A stretch of DNA of 64,000 nt from Magnolia sinica. Taxonomy: Eukaryota; Streptophyta; Magnoliopsida; Magnoliales; Magnoliaceae. Within the stretch, counting starts at the first letter, position 1, and each line of letters opens with the position of its first letter. The stretch is from positions 76,536,862 through 76,600,861 of the forward strand of contig NC_080584.1 in NCBI RefSeq assembly GCF_029962835.1, given 5' to 3'. The translations under genes were made by a program, and so were the position numbers. Positions 33,911 to 45,541 of this stretch are shown here, in pieces. The notes below the pieces were generated by a model. That model was not told the origin of the DNA. It worked only from the letters and a program-made list of their open reading frames with translations, and made no database searches.

Positions 33911-33926
33911 GTTGTAAAAATAGGAG

Positions 33927-34558
33927 GCAAAAAATGCTCCATGATCAGTAAACAGCACAGCTACGTCCATAACATTTTTTTTAAAAAGGAACTTTCATTT
34001 CATTCAGAAAAGGCCCAAGGCTGTACAGCAGAACTCTAATTCGGGTCAGGCCAACAACCAAAAGGAGAAGGCCCGTTGTTCTAAATGGAGTGGTGACTTG
34101 GCAGCACTCCCATGAAAAAATTTAAAAATTTCCCTTTGATGGAAGACGAAAATTGCATATCCAAAGTGCTGACAGCCTCAGTGCCCAATTATATATGTGA
34201 GAAGTTCGGTTCCTATTTATCAGTCTAATAGAACCCAGGACTGCTCTATCCCATAGTTGTATACCCGTCTTTCTTTCTTTGGTTGTATAAAAAGTTTGAG
34301 TTTGTAAAGAAATACAATATTTATTAGTAAAATAATAAAATCAACAGCGACAAGGTCTAAGATATGAGTAGTAGTGATGGGTAGAATGAGTGGTGAGTAC
34401 TGGTGATGCCATGGGATCTAAATTCAGATGCCAAGACTGGCAATTGAATCGACAATGTGCCGAAATAGGTTAATTTGCAGATAGCAGTTACCAACTACGC
34501 GTGCTTAAGGTATTAGCGCACAGGATTCAGGTGTGCATGGACAATGGTTTGTAGTTCC
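33927..34558. other. Non-coding; probable short LINE 3'-end fragment
   Basis: A poly-T run (33977-33984) followed by aaaaaggaactttcatttc and ggcccaaggctgtacagcag looks like the reverse complement of a LINE tail and 3'UTR, heavily 5'-truncated. Nothing coding seen. Confidence 0.45.
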
Positions 34559-34639
34559 TTTTTTTTTTTTAAGAGAGAATTTTATTGAAAAAAAGAGGAC
34601 TGATTTACAACCTTTCGGGTTGGTTCCAACAAAACTACA

Positions 34640-35115
34640 AGAAAAATGACCATTACCGGCGGCCGAAACCGCCCCTAAAAGTCCAAAAACCCGCCGGTAT
34701 AAGAATTACCGGCGGTCGGGCACGTGCCACTGAAAGGGGGTTATGCTGTATGTTTTACCGACGGTCTCCAATTTTTAGCGGCGTTTTTAACAGCCGCCGC
34801 GAAAAGTGGAATTTAGCGGCGCTTACTATACCTTAGCGGCGCTTCTGTGATTGCCACTAAAAACTCTGAAAGCGCTAGTAAAGGCAGTGGAACCGCTGCT
34901 AAAAACTCCACCAAGCATCGGTAAAATTGTACAAACGCCGATAAAAACTCCAATAACCGCCGGTTAAAAGCGATAAAAACACTGTTAAAGTGATAAGAAA
35001 TGTATGTAAATTTTGTTAGAAATGCCGCTAAAGGTACTAAAAATGCCGTTAAAAGATGTAGCAAGTGCTGCGAAAAGATCAGTGAAACGCCGCTAAAAGC
35101 TTTTAAAAACGCCGC
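34640..35115. repeat. Subterminal repeat array, left CACTA end
   Basis: About twenty short motifs of the gcggcg / ccgctaaaa / ccgccggtaa type in both orientations, the expected binding region for the second CACTA protein. The right end (57300-57425) has fewer copies (aacgcccctaa twice, gcggtggccc). Confidence 0.8.
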
Positions 35116-36263
35116 TAAGCCGATAATAGAAATTCCTCTTAATTCTTTACTAATCCTTTCACACAAATTCTTGTTAATTCTGACTAATCCTTTCCTATAA
35201 TTGCTGTCCTACAATCAAATCTCCATCAATCTAACTATCAAATTTCTATCTGAATAACTATCAAAAACCTATGATTGAATGACAAGAATATGAATTACCC
35301 GATAATCTAACATTCATCAAGACAACAATTAGCACAATATCAACAAAATTGCAATTAATGGTCTATTTAAAGTTTTCAAAACAAACTATAAATGTCTTCC
35401 TTTCCTAGCCTTTCACATGAACTATTTCAGTACGGTCCCCTTCTACACCGATCATATGTCTTCCTTTCCTAACCACATCTTTTGGCAAATGTCTACAACA
35501 CCAACCTCACTGGCCATGATCACGTGTCCACTATGTGTAATATAGGCCCTTTTCTTGCAATGAGCCTAAATTCCTCCCTGAGAAGTTTCCCTGCAATGGG
35601 CTGAGAAGCATATAGCTGATTCGATAAGTGGCACAGCATTGAGATTATACTGCTTGGAGCTGTAGAGTGCTGCAGAACCAAGCCCTCTATTTGTTGAAGA
35701 CTTGAACCTTTATAAACAATCAAGGCCTATGATAAACAAGAAAATAAAAGGACAATCAGCTTCACAAGTCACCTCTATAGTTGGGAAAGTGTCACAGTAA
35801 AAAAAAATTGTCATTGTATCAATTGGAACTTTTCTTCTCTTTTCTTTCTTTTTTCATTTCATTTTTTCTTAATGATTTGCCTTCAATTGGAACTTCAATC
35901 ACATGAATAAATTGTCATTGTATCAAACTATACGGTGCTACAAGGCTTACAAGCACCACAATATAACCCCTACTCAATTGCTTGCTGGCAGGTATTGCAA
36001 ATCATAAGCAACAAAGGAAACAAAAATTGGCCTTGTAAAAGAAAACCAGTAAGAAAAACACACCAAGTATGAAAAAGTTTAGAAAGAAAAAGCAAACAAA
36101 AGTCATCACCTGATATTCTTGAAGTGGATTTCATTGCTAGTCAGGCATGTACAAGAAGCATCCAAAACCTGAAGAAATAAGAAAACTCAACAGTCAAAAT
36201 GTATATGATAAATATGATTGATTCAGTTCATTCATATTCGTATGATTCCATTAATTTACCTTA
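35116..36263 (-). other. Unassigned, possibly captured exons
   Basis: Two minus-strand blocks are flanked by splice-like signals: about 36113-36170 (tttcttcag| ... atcag|gtgatg; VLDASCTCLTSNEIHFKNIR) and about 35517-35730 (atag| ... ; ALIVYKGSSLQQIEGLVLQH, LYASQPIAGKLLREEFRLIA). They could be adjoining exons of one captured gene, which I do not recognise. The rest is non-coding. Confidence 0.3.
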
Positions 36264-36676
36264 GGGCCCGTTTAGCCGGTCGGATTGGAAGGGATTGGAT
36301 GGTATTGGAAGGGATTGGAAGTTAAATCCCGGGATTGGCCGGGCATGCCAAACAGAGTTGGTAATTTGATCCCAATCCCATGGATCTTAAGACAATCCAC
36401 TGACAACACCATCATTACCTTTAAATCCCCTCCAATCCACCCTAATCCGTTCAAATTTGCCTGGGACATGTTCGGTTCATGGGATTGGAAGGGATGGGAA
36501 GGTTTAATCCCCAGATTGGCTAGGCGTGCCAAATAGACTGGATATAGCAATCCAAGGATATAGCAATCCCATGGATCTTAAGATAATCCACTGACAACAC
36601 CATCATTACTTAGAAATCCATGCCATCCATCCTAATACCATTCAATCCCTTCCAATCCACCCGGCCAAACGGGCCC
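36264..36676. mobile_element. PIF/Harbinger-like MITE
   Basis: Terminal inverted repeats of at least 25 bp (GGGCCCGTTTRGCCGG...GGATTGGAAGGGATTG) are flanked by TTA on both sides (36261-36263, 36677-36679), the Harbinger-type target duplication. It is 413 bp and non-coding. An internal segment (cccatggatcttaaga, ctgacaacaccatcattac) is present twice. Confidence 0.9.
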
Positions 36677-37162
36677 TTAGATACTCTAACAAGACCATGA
36701 TAGAGGTGGTGATAATGGACAAGATGGCTTTTTCACTCGCACAAGATAGGGTCCTAGATAAGAATTTTGGCAACCAAGAAAAAAAAGATCCTTGAAGCAG
36801 ACCCTAAGAAGTTGGGACAAGATACTTCTCTTCTACTAAGTCTATCCAACAAAGAAAAATAAACAAGGAGCAGCCTGCAGTTTCTAAATGCTAAGTAAAT
36901 TCCTAGCATTTAAATAGCAAAAGGAAACAAACCAAAATCGCAACTTGCTATGAGAAACTAATGAAAAACAAACAAAAAACAATGATAAGGCCACTGAATC
37001 CTAGCTTTTTTAACATAAGATGCCTTAAAATGTAACCAAAAGGAAAACAAACACAATCTAATTCTCAGGCAATATCTGACCAAAACTTAGATATAACCAA
37101 CTCTGCATGGTCCTGCAACCCCATTTAGAAAAAAAAATCGCAAGGAGAGATGAAATGCCGAC

Positions 37163-37234
37163 CTTCTGCTTCTTGAACCTTTCATTCTCTTCTTCCAGAC
37201 GTGAAACCTTGTTCTCCAGCTTGTTCGTGTATGC
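37163..37234 (-). pseudogene. Captured ABI5/ABF-type bZIP exon (leucine zipper)
   Basis: A 72-nt minus-strand exon between acceptor ttgtggcag| and donor AAG|gtcggc. It encodes AYTNK followed by LENKVSRLEEENERFKKQK, the start of the leucine zipper in group A bZIP factors (ABI5/DPBF/ABF) that act in abscisic acid signalling. The family exon has this same length and phase from memory. The basic DNA-binding exon and the C-terminal exon are not visible nearby. Read as genomic capture by the CACTA element, since intron sequence flanks it. The frame is intact, but a 24-residue piece has no function alone. Confidence 0.75.
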
Positions 37235-37711
37235 CTGCCACAATGAGGAATAAATTCTTAGTCTTAAAAAAAAACAGAAAATGGAAGTGACTGGTTTTCA
37301 AAACAAGCAACCTGATTTTCCATTTCATTTTTTTAATGCGTGCATGGTTGTATGATGAAATCCATGTTTTTATGTGTGTATATGCATTCATGAATGGATG
37401 GAGTATGGATGGATGTATGTATGCTTGCACGGATGGATGGATGAGGTGTGTTTGTGAATGTGTGTATGCATGCATCATGATGGATGGATGGATTCACAAT
37501 TTTCTCCATGTTTGCCTAAGTCAACAATATGTGCTTTTAGGCCCCATTAAGGGAAAATTTATTATTCCTAAATATGTAAACATGCATCTTAATATTCAGT
37601 TAGAACAAAATCTAGGATTGTTTTTTGAAAGGTCAAAAGATATTAGTACCTAGATGCATGGTGCAAAAACAATTGTCTGACTGACACTCATTTGATTTGA
37701 TGCAACAGGGC
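37235..37711. other. Non-coding, with (GGAT)n microsatellite
   Basis: A degenerate ggatggatg tract at about 37395-37492. The solo-LTR target duplication AGGGC is at 37707-37711. Confidence 0.6.
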
Positions 37712-40700
37712 TGTAATGACCTGGGAATTTTTGTGTTAATCTTTCCTTAGTAGTTGTTTTTGGGGGTAATTAGCACTATACTCGATTGCTTGTGAAATTT
37801 GCATCAATCACTTTAAATTGGATCTGCATGACTCAAAACCTGTAGATTAGTTAGCGCCATGTTACTCTGAAATCTGGGATCCATCGCTAAATCCAGTTGT
37901 TCTAGAGAATTTTTGGAAGTTCTGGATCGGACCTGGACCGCGCGTCGAAAGTCCGATAGCGATGATCTTAGGCTGTTGCGGTCACCATGTTGGGCTTGAC
38001 CATCACCTCGAAAATCAAGTCCATGTGATGTTCTGGGTCGATTTGATTGAGTCTGGAGTGAAGAGTGTGAGAACGGTTGGAAAGTAGATGTGATTTTATG
38101 AAATCTGAGTCGTGTCGCTTGGGGCGATGATTTTAAGCAATCTGATCTTTGGATTCTGACCCAATTTCACCCTCTGATCAGGGAAGGTGGCCCAGGCATG
38201 TCCTTATGCTTGTGGACCTGATCGAGATTCTGTGACGGTTGAATTGAGTGTGGTCCGCCACGGCTGATCTAAAGATTTGGTTGGTACGAAAACTCAGCTT
38301 GACCTAGATCCATGGTCAGTGAACTTAAGTCCGACCTTTCGTGGCATTTGGCCCACCAGAAGTGCTTCGTTGGATCGCGAGAGGCAGGTTTTGGTTATAC
38401 CCTAAGTATACCTTGACCTTGGGGTTATTTTCATCAATGTTAGGCCTATTTATAGACCTTCAAACCCTAGCTCTCCTTTCCATACGAATTTTCTCTAACC
38501 CTAGCTTGGAAAGAGAGGGAAAGTGAGAGAGAAGTTGGTGAATCATCATAGATTCTTTCTTGTTCTCCATCATCCTTGAACCTTCACTTTGAATCGTTAT
38601 TCTGACGATTCTGAGTTCATCTTTGGTTAAGTTAACCTAACCCTAATCTGTGTTAGAGCTTAGAATAGTCTTGGTATTATTGTATCTTATTTCTATTCTT
38701 GCTTTAGGGTATTCTATCACCGTTGACGAAGACAACTCGTCTGAAATCAATTCGGTGTTCTTTTCTGGCTTAAGGTACGGACTTTAAGTGTATAGGTTAT
38801 GGTTTTCAAGGCTTTCAATGCCAGTGAATGATTTATTCTTGTTATGGATGAGATTTCACATGCCAAATGTTGTGTTTACTTTGCGTTCCTGATATACATG
38901 TGTTATATTGAGACTTGTGTATTCTATGTGTATGTATAAAGTACCGTATACGTATAAAATATGCACTTGTGTTTGCCATGATTATTTGTCATGTATGTAT
39001 GCTAGATGTATGTATGACAACCCCTTGGTAAAAGAAATTGTCCAAATGTGTGTATTTCAACATACGTCATATATGTTGTATTATGTATTCTAAGTGTTTG
39101 TAGAAATGTCTGAATGATCTAAAGTGTGATGTTTCCACCTAGTATGGGCGTTGAGGAGTGATTCTCAACTCTCCCACTAGCGTGTATGATTTCCTTCTTG
39201 CTAGTTACATTCCTTGTTGTTTAAGTTCAAGCATTACTTATGCTTACATTTATGTTAAGTTGATATTCTTCAAATGCTTGAGTACCACATGATTGAAGTT
39301 GTTATTCCTTTACTGTTCTACATTCAATACGAATATCTGTGGTAGTGTAATGTGTGTGGGACTATGCATTAGTCCAGGAAATCGGTAATCGGCCTTAAGA
39401 TCGTGGATGAGGTTGCTTTCGCCACGTAGGATGTATTAGACGAACCCAAGTTGTATTAGAGTTGGCGGTAGTGGTTTGGCCACGCGGAGTGTTTGCGCAC
39501 TCTATGTCGTTCAACCTAACGTGCGCTCGTACTAGTCGAGTCGTCAAGTAACCCGATTGTTTGATGTATGTTCACCATGTATGGACACTACTGCTTGAAT
39601 CTAGGGTACCAAACTTACCGTTGAAATCCTATTAACCATGGTACCTTAATCCACTAAGACTCATGAGCCGGACATAGTGGTATGGGACACCGTGGTCGAG
39701 CTGTCGGCCTACACTGGGGTAACGAGCCTCCCCGTAGTGACCAGTGAGCAACCAAACTCGTGAGCTGATTATGGTAGTATAGGACACTATATTCGTGCTG
39801 TCGGCCTACATTGATTGGTGACGAGCCCTTTGTAGTAACCTCGAGCATGCCTGGATACCGCATTGAGGTGACAAGCCTTGGTGTAGTAATGAAGGTATAA
39901 TAGGCGTGCATTGATTGGTGACGAGCCCTTTGCAATGACCTCAGACCATATGATCGTATGAGATGACTAGGACTGACGACCCTAGAATGGATCACTGTTT
40001 GGATGGTGATATGAGGAAGGTATCTTAGCTTCCCAATCCTGCTATATGAAAAGGACTAATAATAACTTGGTAATCATATTCATGCACCGCATTTGCATGT
40101 GCTTTGTAGACGTGGCGCACTTTGAGGTGGTATCATGTGTAACGTAAGATGAAGACGCTGAGGGTGTACGCGTGAGGGCACGCATCATTCTGCATACATC
40201 CTTGCATTAACAAGAGTACTTAGGACTTGTTTACTTATTCTACTTTATCATTACTGCTTGATTGAACTGATAACATGTTAACCAATGCCTTATTATTCCA
40301 CTGAGTTGATCACTCACTCCCACGTTCTGGGGCGGTGTTAAACACCCACCAGACTCTGTCTTAGGTTTTGATGTTGCAGATGTTGATGCGACTTCTGAGG
40401 CAGAGCGGGAGATGGATGATGATGAGGCTGCTTTATCTTATATGCAGTTTTCAGACGGGTTCTAGCGAGCCTTGTTCTGATGCGCCGGATTTTGAGATTA
40501 TTTTTGGGAATTAAATGATGTAATCTATTACTTGTAATTTTGATAAGTAACACTTTCATTACGACCTGGTATGTATACGTACTTCAGGGATTTGCACTTG
40601 TACACATATATTTCTATAAGTCTTCCACTTGCTTTCTTCACTTATCCCTGAATTATATCTGTGTTTTGGCTTAATCTATTCCATGTTTTATGCACTAATA

Positions 40701-40797
40701 CAGTCAACATACATCCATCATTAAATATGTTGCATAAGTGATGTTTTGGAACTCGGGAGCTGAGTTATGCTCGACCCCCGAATTTCAGGGCGTTACA
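37712..40797. mobile_element. 3.1-kb solo LTR
   Basis: A fossil. It starts TGTAATGACC, ends GGGCGTTACA, and is flanked by AGGGC on both sides (37707-37711, 40798-40802). No internal retroelement coding lies inside or beside it, so it is the product of LTR-LTR recombination. It contains a TATTTATAG-like promoter motif near 38447 and degenerate tandem phrases (gtcggcctaca, gacgagccc) at 39690-39935. The large size suggests a Ty3/Gypsy element (inference). It is inside the CACTA element and so inserted after it, or was carried along with captured DNA. Confidence 0.85.
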
Positions 40798-41033
40798 AGG
40801 GCTGATGATATATTTTGACAACTCAAAATGGTTGGAAAAGATCAGGGCCAAATTACCTTGTTGGATCGTGCATGTGTAACAGAAAACTGAGATTGGTCGT
40901 TGATGACAGGGAATGAAGAATCGCCAATGCAATCGTTGTTCTAAGACAATTATGAAACTTAAGTATCATGCAGTCCATGTAAATTCACAAACTGTTAAAA
41001 GAAAGCCAACTATTGTCTAGTGTTAGGACTTAC

Positions 41034-41119
41034 TCTTTCATACACATAAGTTTCCATTGGCATGAGCAACGACAAAAGTGCCTTCACTTTCAGGAACCCA
41101 TGCGATGTTGGTGCATCGA
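41034..41119 (-). pseudogene. Captured WD40 (WDR20-like) exon
   Basis: An 86-nt block between acceptor ttccacag| and donor |gtaagt, reading RCTNIAWVPESEGTFVVAHA then NGNL. This matches the plant WDR20-like transducin family text (CxxWVPxxxGxFVVAHADGNLYVYE). Near the end a 2-nt loss puts a stop where the family has YVYEK. Splice sites on both sides show it came from genomic DNA, not mRNA. No other exons of the gene were found. Confidence 0.65.
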
Positions 41120-42811
41120 CTGTGGAAAATAACATTTGCAACTTTAGGCTAGCAAGCACATGAGATCTTCTATAGGAACAAACAAGCATCAAGTCATCTA
41201 AGAAATTGCATATAATAAACAGAACCAACAAGGGATGTGACCATTAACATGTTGAAAGAAGTTATAACCTAATACAATATTATAATGCTTGCAATCTGCT
41301 TTTCCTTGCCTGGCTATGTAAAGAAGACATTTTATCTTTTAATAACCAAAAGAAGATTCAGCTTTCATTAAAAAAAAAAAATCTCTTCTTTTTCTTTTCC
41401 TTTCTTTCTTTCTTTTTCCTTTTTTTTTCCCCATCTTTTAAAGATAACCAAAGCTTTATAAAGAGAGAGAAAAGGGTGAGAACAAAACAACATTAAGGGA
41501 GAGGCAACAAGGAATCCACGGTGAGTGACCTTCTCACTGCTTCCTCTTTCGCACGAGTATTAGCAACCTTTTTTGTATCCATTTGAAAATTATTTCTGCA
41601 ACTACTCCTTGAATGCAGCAACAACTCACAATGAGAATTAAGCATTGAGATGAAGATGTGCAATGCACACACACGCACATGTGAGCATCCATTGTTATCA
41701 AATTTCCCCTTCATAGAGAAGGGTTGTATTATTTTTGTGAGGACGTACACTTCAGATTTAAGCAGTTACTGTTCAAGCATGTCAATACTAATAATGTGAG
41801 CTTTTTCTGATGGAAAAACATGTTGAAGGGTCTTTTCCTACTTTTTGTTGATGAGAAAAAGTTTGCGCATTCTCCTAGTTCCTGTTGATGAAGCAGAGGT
41901 GTAGGTTCCACCCCCAACTATTGTTGATGAGAAAATGGTGGATTCCAACAAGCAATCCTTACACTTCTCCAGATTTTGGATTCTTGGTAGAAGAAACTAG
42001 GTGAGCATTGTGAGAGGAACATGAGATTTCCACTTATTACCCAAACAAGAACTCAAATTTGGAATCCATCTTTCAATAATTCTCTTGAAAATCATCATTG
42101 GATGATTATTGTTTTTTTTTTCCCCTTTCTTTCGCCTTGGATTTCACATGTCTTTCGTGTAATCCACGGAGATGCAAAATCATGTAACCATTTAAAAGTT
42201 TGCACCAATGGGTTGGTTTAGTTATCATCTAGTGCATGAAAAGATTTTATTATTATTTTTTTAAATCATTTTAGTGTATACAACCTGGATTCTTGTATAC
42301 AAAATAGATATTTTTTTCCATTCAAATTAACTGCAGTTTACTGCACCGATTGCATTCTTCAGTTTGCTGATTCAGTTTTTAACACATCAAAACTGAAAGA
42401 AAGATAGGCCCGATAGTTGAACGCCTCTTTCTTATGGAACCGAATGCAGTATAGTACAAGTATATTCTGGAACTATCTTATAAAACCCATGTTAAGGAAG
42501 TATGTTTGACAGATGAAGTTACCAAGCAATAATTTCAAAAAGGGAGCAGCCACAATTTACACCCACCTTTGTCACTAGCATACAGTCAATTTTTCCATTT
42601 GGGAATTGAAATAGTACAAAAGCATAATATTTCAGCTTTTTATGTCCAATGCACCTCACAACTTTCTGTGACCAGCTGTGGTCCTTCATTATGGTGTAGA
42701 GAACACACAAAATAGTCACTTAAATACATCCAGACAAATCACAGTAGCACTTCTCTAACATTCAAAATTTTCAAAACCAAATTGGGAAAAAGAGAATCAA
42801 AGTAAACTAAA
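41120..42811. other. No gene recognised
   Basis: Non-coding or unassigned captured DNA. C/T-rich patch at 41385-41440. Short frames without domains. Confidence 0.35.
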
Positions 42812-43272
42812 TCAGATTTGAAAGTTGGTCAAATCATAAATAGGCGTATTATGGACGGAGACATTGTTTTCATTAATAGGCCACCTAGTACTCATAAACA
42901 TTCATTACAAGCATTTTCTGTCTATGTGCATGACGACCATACTGTTAAGATCAATCCTCTTATTTGTGCTCCCCTAGGTGTGGCTTTTGATGGGGATTGT
43001 GTTCATATATTTTATCCATAGTCTCTACCAGTAAAGGCAAAAGTTTTGGAGCTGTTTTGTGTTGAAAAGCAAATCTGTGGTTCTCATAGTGGTAGTCTGA
43101 ATTTACAACTAGTGCATGATTCTTTATTGTCACTGAAACTCATGTTTAGGACTTTTTTTCTTGAACAAAGAGATTGCGCAACAATTGGCTATGTGTGTTT
43201 CACCAGTTTTACCAGAACCTGCTTTGCTTAAGGCTCACCGTACAGGTCCTCTGTGGACGGTTTTTCAAATAG
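42812..43272 (+). pseudogene. NRPE1: Captured NRPE1 fragment A (Pol V largest subunit, active-site region)
   Basis: Encodes GQIINRRIMDGDIVFINRPP, STHKHSLQAFSVYVHDDHTV, KINPLICAPLGVAFDGDCVH and IFYP, then a stop where the family has Gln, and SLNLQLVHDSLLSLKLMF. After a frame change comes IAQQLAMCVSPVLPEPALLK and AHRTGPLWTVFQI. This is the clamp and metal-A region of the largest subunit of plant-specific RNA polymerase V, which makes scaffold transcripts for RNA-directed DNA methylation. Family members have DFDGD at the Mg site; here the first Asp is Ala. I call NRPE1 rather than NRPD1 because fragment B carries the NRPE1-type SSREVLIRSSRGL text. No intron is visible, in keeping with a single large exon. 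Confidence 0.85.
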
Positions 43273-43700
43273 TACATAGTAGACAAGGAATGGCCCACTA
43301 CAACCAATAGCCAAGATCAAAATAGCTAGCCACAAGCACTCTGGTGCAACCACTGCATACACAGCTGCCATGAATGAAACCATTAGCACCAGGCATACAA
43401 TGATCGTAAGCCGATGGCCCCACATAAGCATATCACGTAAAACTCATGTGATGACCCCATGCCTAGATGAAGCAAACAATGACGATAAGTGAGTAATATA
43501 ATGTGATTGTATTTGAGAACAAGAAAGCTTTGAATGACAATGCTTCACAAGGACTGTAGCCCCTTGGTTTGGGTTGTCATTCCTGTACCCACCCGGCATT
43601 GTGAATGCGGCAGCGAAGGTGACAGTGGTGATGAGTGTAGCCACTAATGTGTATGTGCTGACCCTGGCTTTGTATCGCTCATTTCAGTTAGCCACGTCGA
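43273..43700 (-). pseudogene. Captured PGG-domain (ankyrin-repeat membrane protein) fragment
   Basis: Minus strand: KARVSTYTLVATLITTVTFA, AAFTMPGGYRNDNPNQGATV, a degraded middle (LSSLFASSRHGVIT, then stop), and MLMWGHRLTIIVCLVLMVSF with LWLAILILAIGCSGPFLVYY. This is the PGG domain (first transmembrane helix plus the MPGGY motif) and following helices of ankyrin-repeat membrane proteins of the ITN1/ACD6 class. The ankyrin repeats are missing. It abuts NRPE1 fragment A at about 43272 in opposite orientation. Confidence 0.85.
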
Positions 43701-44281
43701 TGTTTTGCAGCCTTATTTCTTGGATTCCACTAGGTATTTGCTGTCGTCGTCCATGGATCGCACCATGATATCTCAAGTATTTCAAGATGAGCAGCTGTGT
43801 GAGAGGAAGTGTTAGTTGGTATCCCAATCCATAGGATTAGAAGGCTGGTAATCTGCCCATACCTGATTTATTAGGTGTTTTGATAGACCCACCACCATCA
43901 TCTTAGCTCCTCTCGGACATAGTTCCAAAACTCGATGACTTGACTAGGCATCTGACCCAGTGAACTCGACTCAGCTGCATTCTAGGTTGAGTTGTCCTGT
44001 AAATTTGTACTTTTTACTGGACTGTGCTGGACTTGGGTGTTCACTTGGATAGCAAGGATCTCAACCATTGGACAATAGCACTTCAGCTATTTATTTTAGA
44101 TATTTTATATTAGGGAAATTCTCTAGTGCTCTTAAAGCATTATAAGTTACAGTTCTCCTAGTCTCATCTATCCATTTGAATAGTTCAATCCATCAATCTG
44201 AACTGCCTAGTCCAGAACATGATGGACTACCATGCGGAAAACACACTGATTGAATGATCCAGGACACATCACCTTTGCTGC
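43701..44281. other. No gene recognised
   Basis: Non-coding sequence between the PGG fragment and NRPE1 fragment B. No recognisable captured exon. Confidence 0.35.
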
Positions 44282-44708
44282 TTCACTTGAGATCAAATTA
44301 CAATGAACTTGTAGAGTTGCAAGTGGAAAGCTACCTGAAAACTGTAAAACTGCTTATCGTGCTTGTATTTTAAAGTTATCTGCTTTAGGTAATTTGATAG
44401 ATTCTAAAAATGATTCAGCTATCAGTAAGGTTGTTCAACAACTTGGCTTTTTGAGGCTTCAACTTTATGACCGAGGGAAGTTTTATTGCTAAAAGATTGG
44501 TTGAGGATATGAGTTTCCACTTCCAAAATAAGTATTCTGTTAATGGTGTTGACTATCCTTTTGAGGCATTTGGGTTAGTTAAGAGCTCCTTTTTTCAAGG
44601 TCTGACCCCCTATGAAGAGTTGGTCCATTCCATATCATCCAGGGAAGTGTTGATTCGTTCTTCTAGGGGACTTACTGAACCAGGAACTTTGTTTAAAAAT
44701 CTAATGTT
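44282..44708 (+). pseudogene. NRPE1: Captured NRPE1 fragment B (downstream part)
   Basis: Starts NYNELVELQVESYLKTVK; after a frame change reads LGNLIDSKNDSAISKVVQQL and GFLRLQLYDRGKFYCKRLVE; then, in the 44467 frame, AFGLVKSSFFQGLTPYEELV and HSISSREVLIRSSRGLTEPG up to TLFKNLM. This is the NRPE1 region (funnel / bridge-helix vicinity; SxREVxVRSSRGLxEPGTLFKNLM) that lies about 110 codons after the end of fragment A in the protein. The intervening segment is missing and replaced by the PGG fragment and unknown DNA. At least two frame changes. Confidence 0.85.
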
Positions 44709-45541
44709 GATTACCAAGCTTTGGCAAAAAGTAAGGAAAACTAATTCAAGATAGAGAACTCACAGTTTTGAACTTCTCCATGTTTGTCTCAAGACAACTC
44801 TCTAATTCTGACATTTTCCCAGTGCCATAGCTATTCGCCAAGTCAACGTAAGGCTGCCATGAAGTAACATTTTATGAGTGTATTAAACTTAAACTTAATT
44901 GAATACTATCACAAAAGACATAAAATGGAAGAAAATAATACAACTCACCTTGTCGCCCTTTTCCCTCCTCCTTTACCCGGGCTTGGGACCGGCAATGCAA
45001 GAAGTTGCATTGGCGGAGTTAAAAAAGGGCTTAAGCTCCATTTGGTTTCAGAAAAAAATTATATTCATAAAGATTGATGTGAAGACCAAATGGAGCCTAA
45101 GACTTAGATGCAAATTTACTAAAAGGTATGATAAGAACTCTTACCTTACAAATATGCAAACAGAAGAGATTAAATTAAAGACATGCAAATGTAAAATTCA
45201 AATCACAAATCATAATCTTATAAAACTAAGATTAAATTAAAGAGATTAGATGAGTTTAGATGTGCCCTCTATAATTAAACTAAGATAAAAATAAATTGTT
45301 TAGATGTGTCTAACTCAATCCAAAAGTCTGAAACCACAGATCCCTACTACCCCCACTTACAAAAGATGTTTACAGTTCCAAATACTTAATAAAAACTTCT
45401 CTCATGTAGTCATCATCCATTTCTGTCTGCAACCTATAAAAAATAACAAAAATAAATCAATTACTATTCACAATCTCATACAATAAGTTCTATTGCTTAA
45501 ATAATAATAATAATAAAATAAAAAATAAAAAATAAAAACTT
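44709..45541. other. No gene; small foldback
   Basis: Non-coding, A-rich. An inverted repeat (ttaagctccatttggtttc at 45031 against gaccaaatggagcctaag at about 45084) makes a small hairpin of MITE type. Confidence 0.5.

Noticed and set aside
39654-39995. 113-codon open frame on the minus strand
   Set aside because: Lies inside the solo LTR, over its internal tandem phrases.
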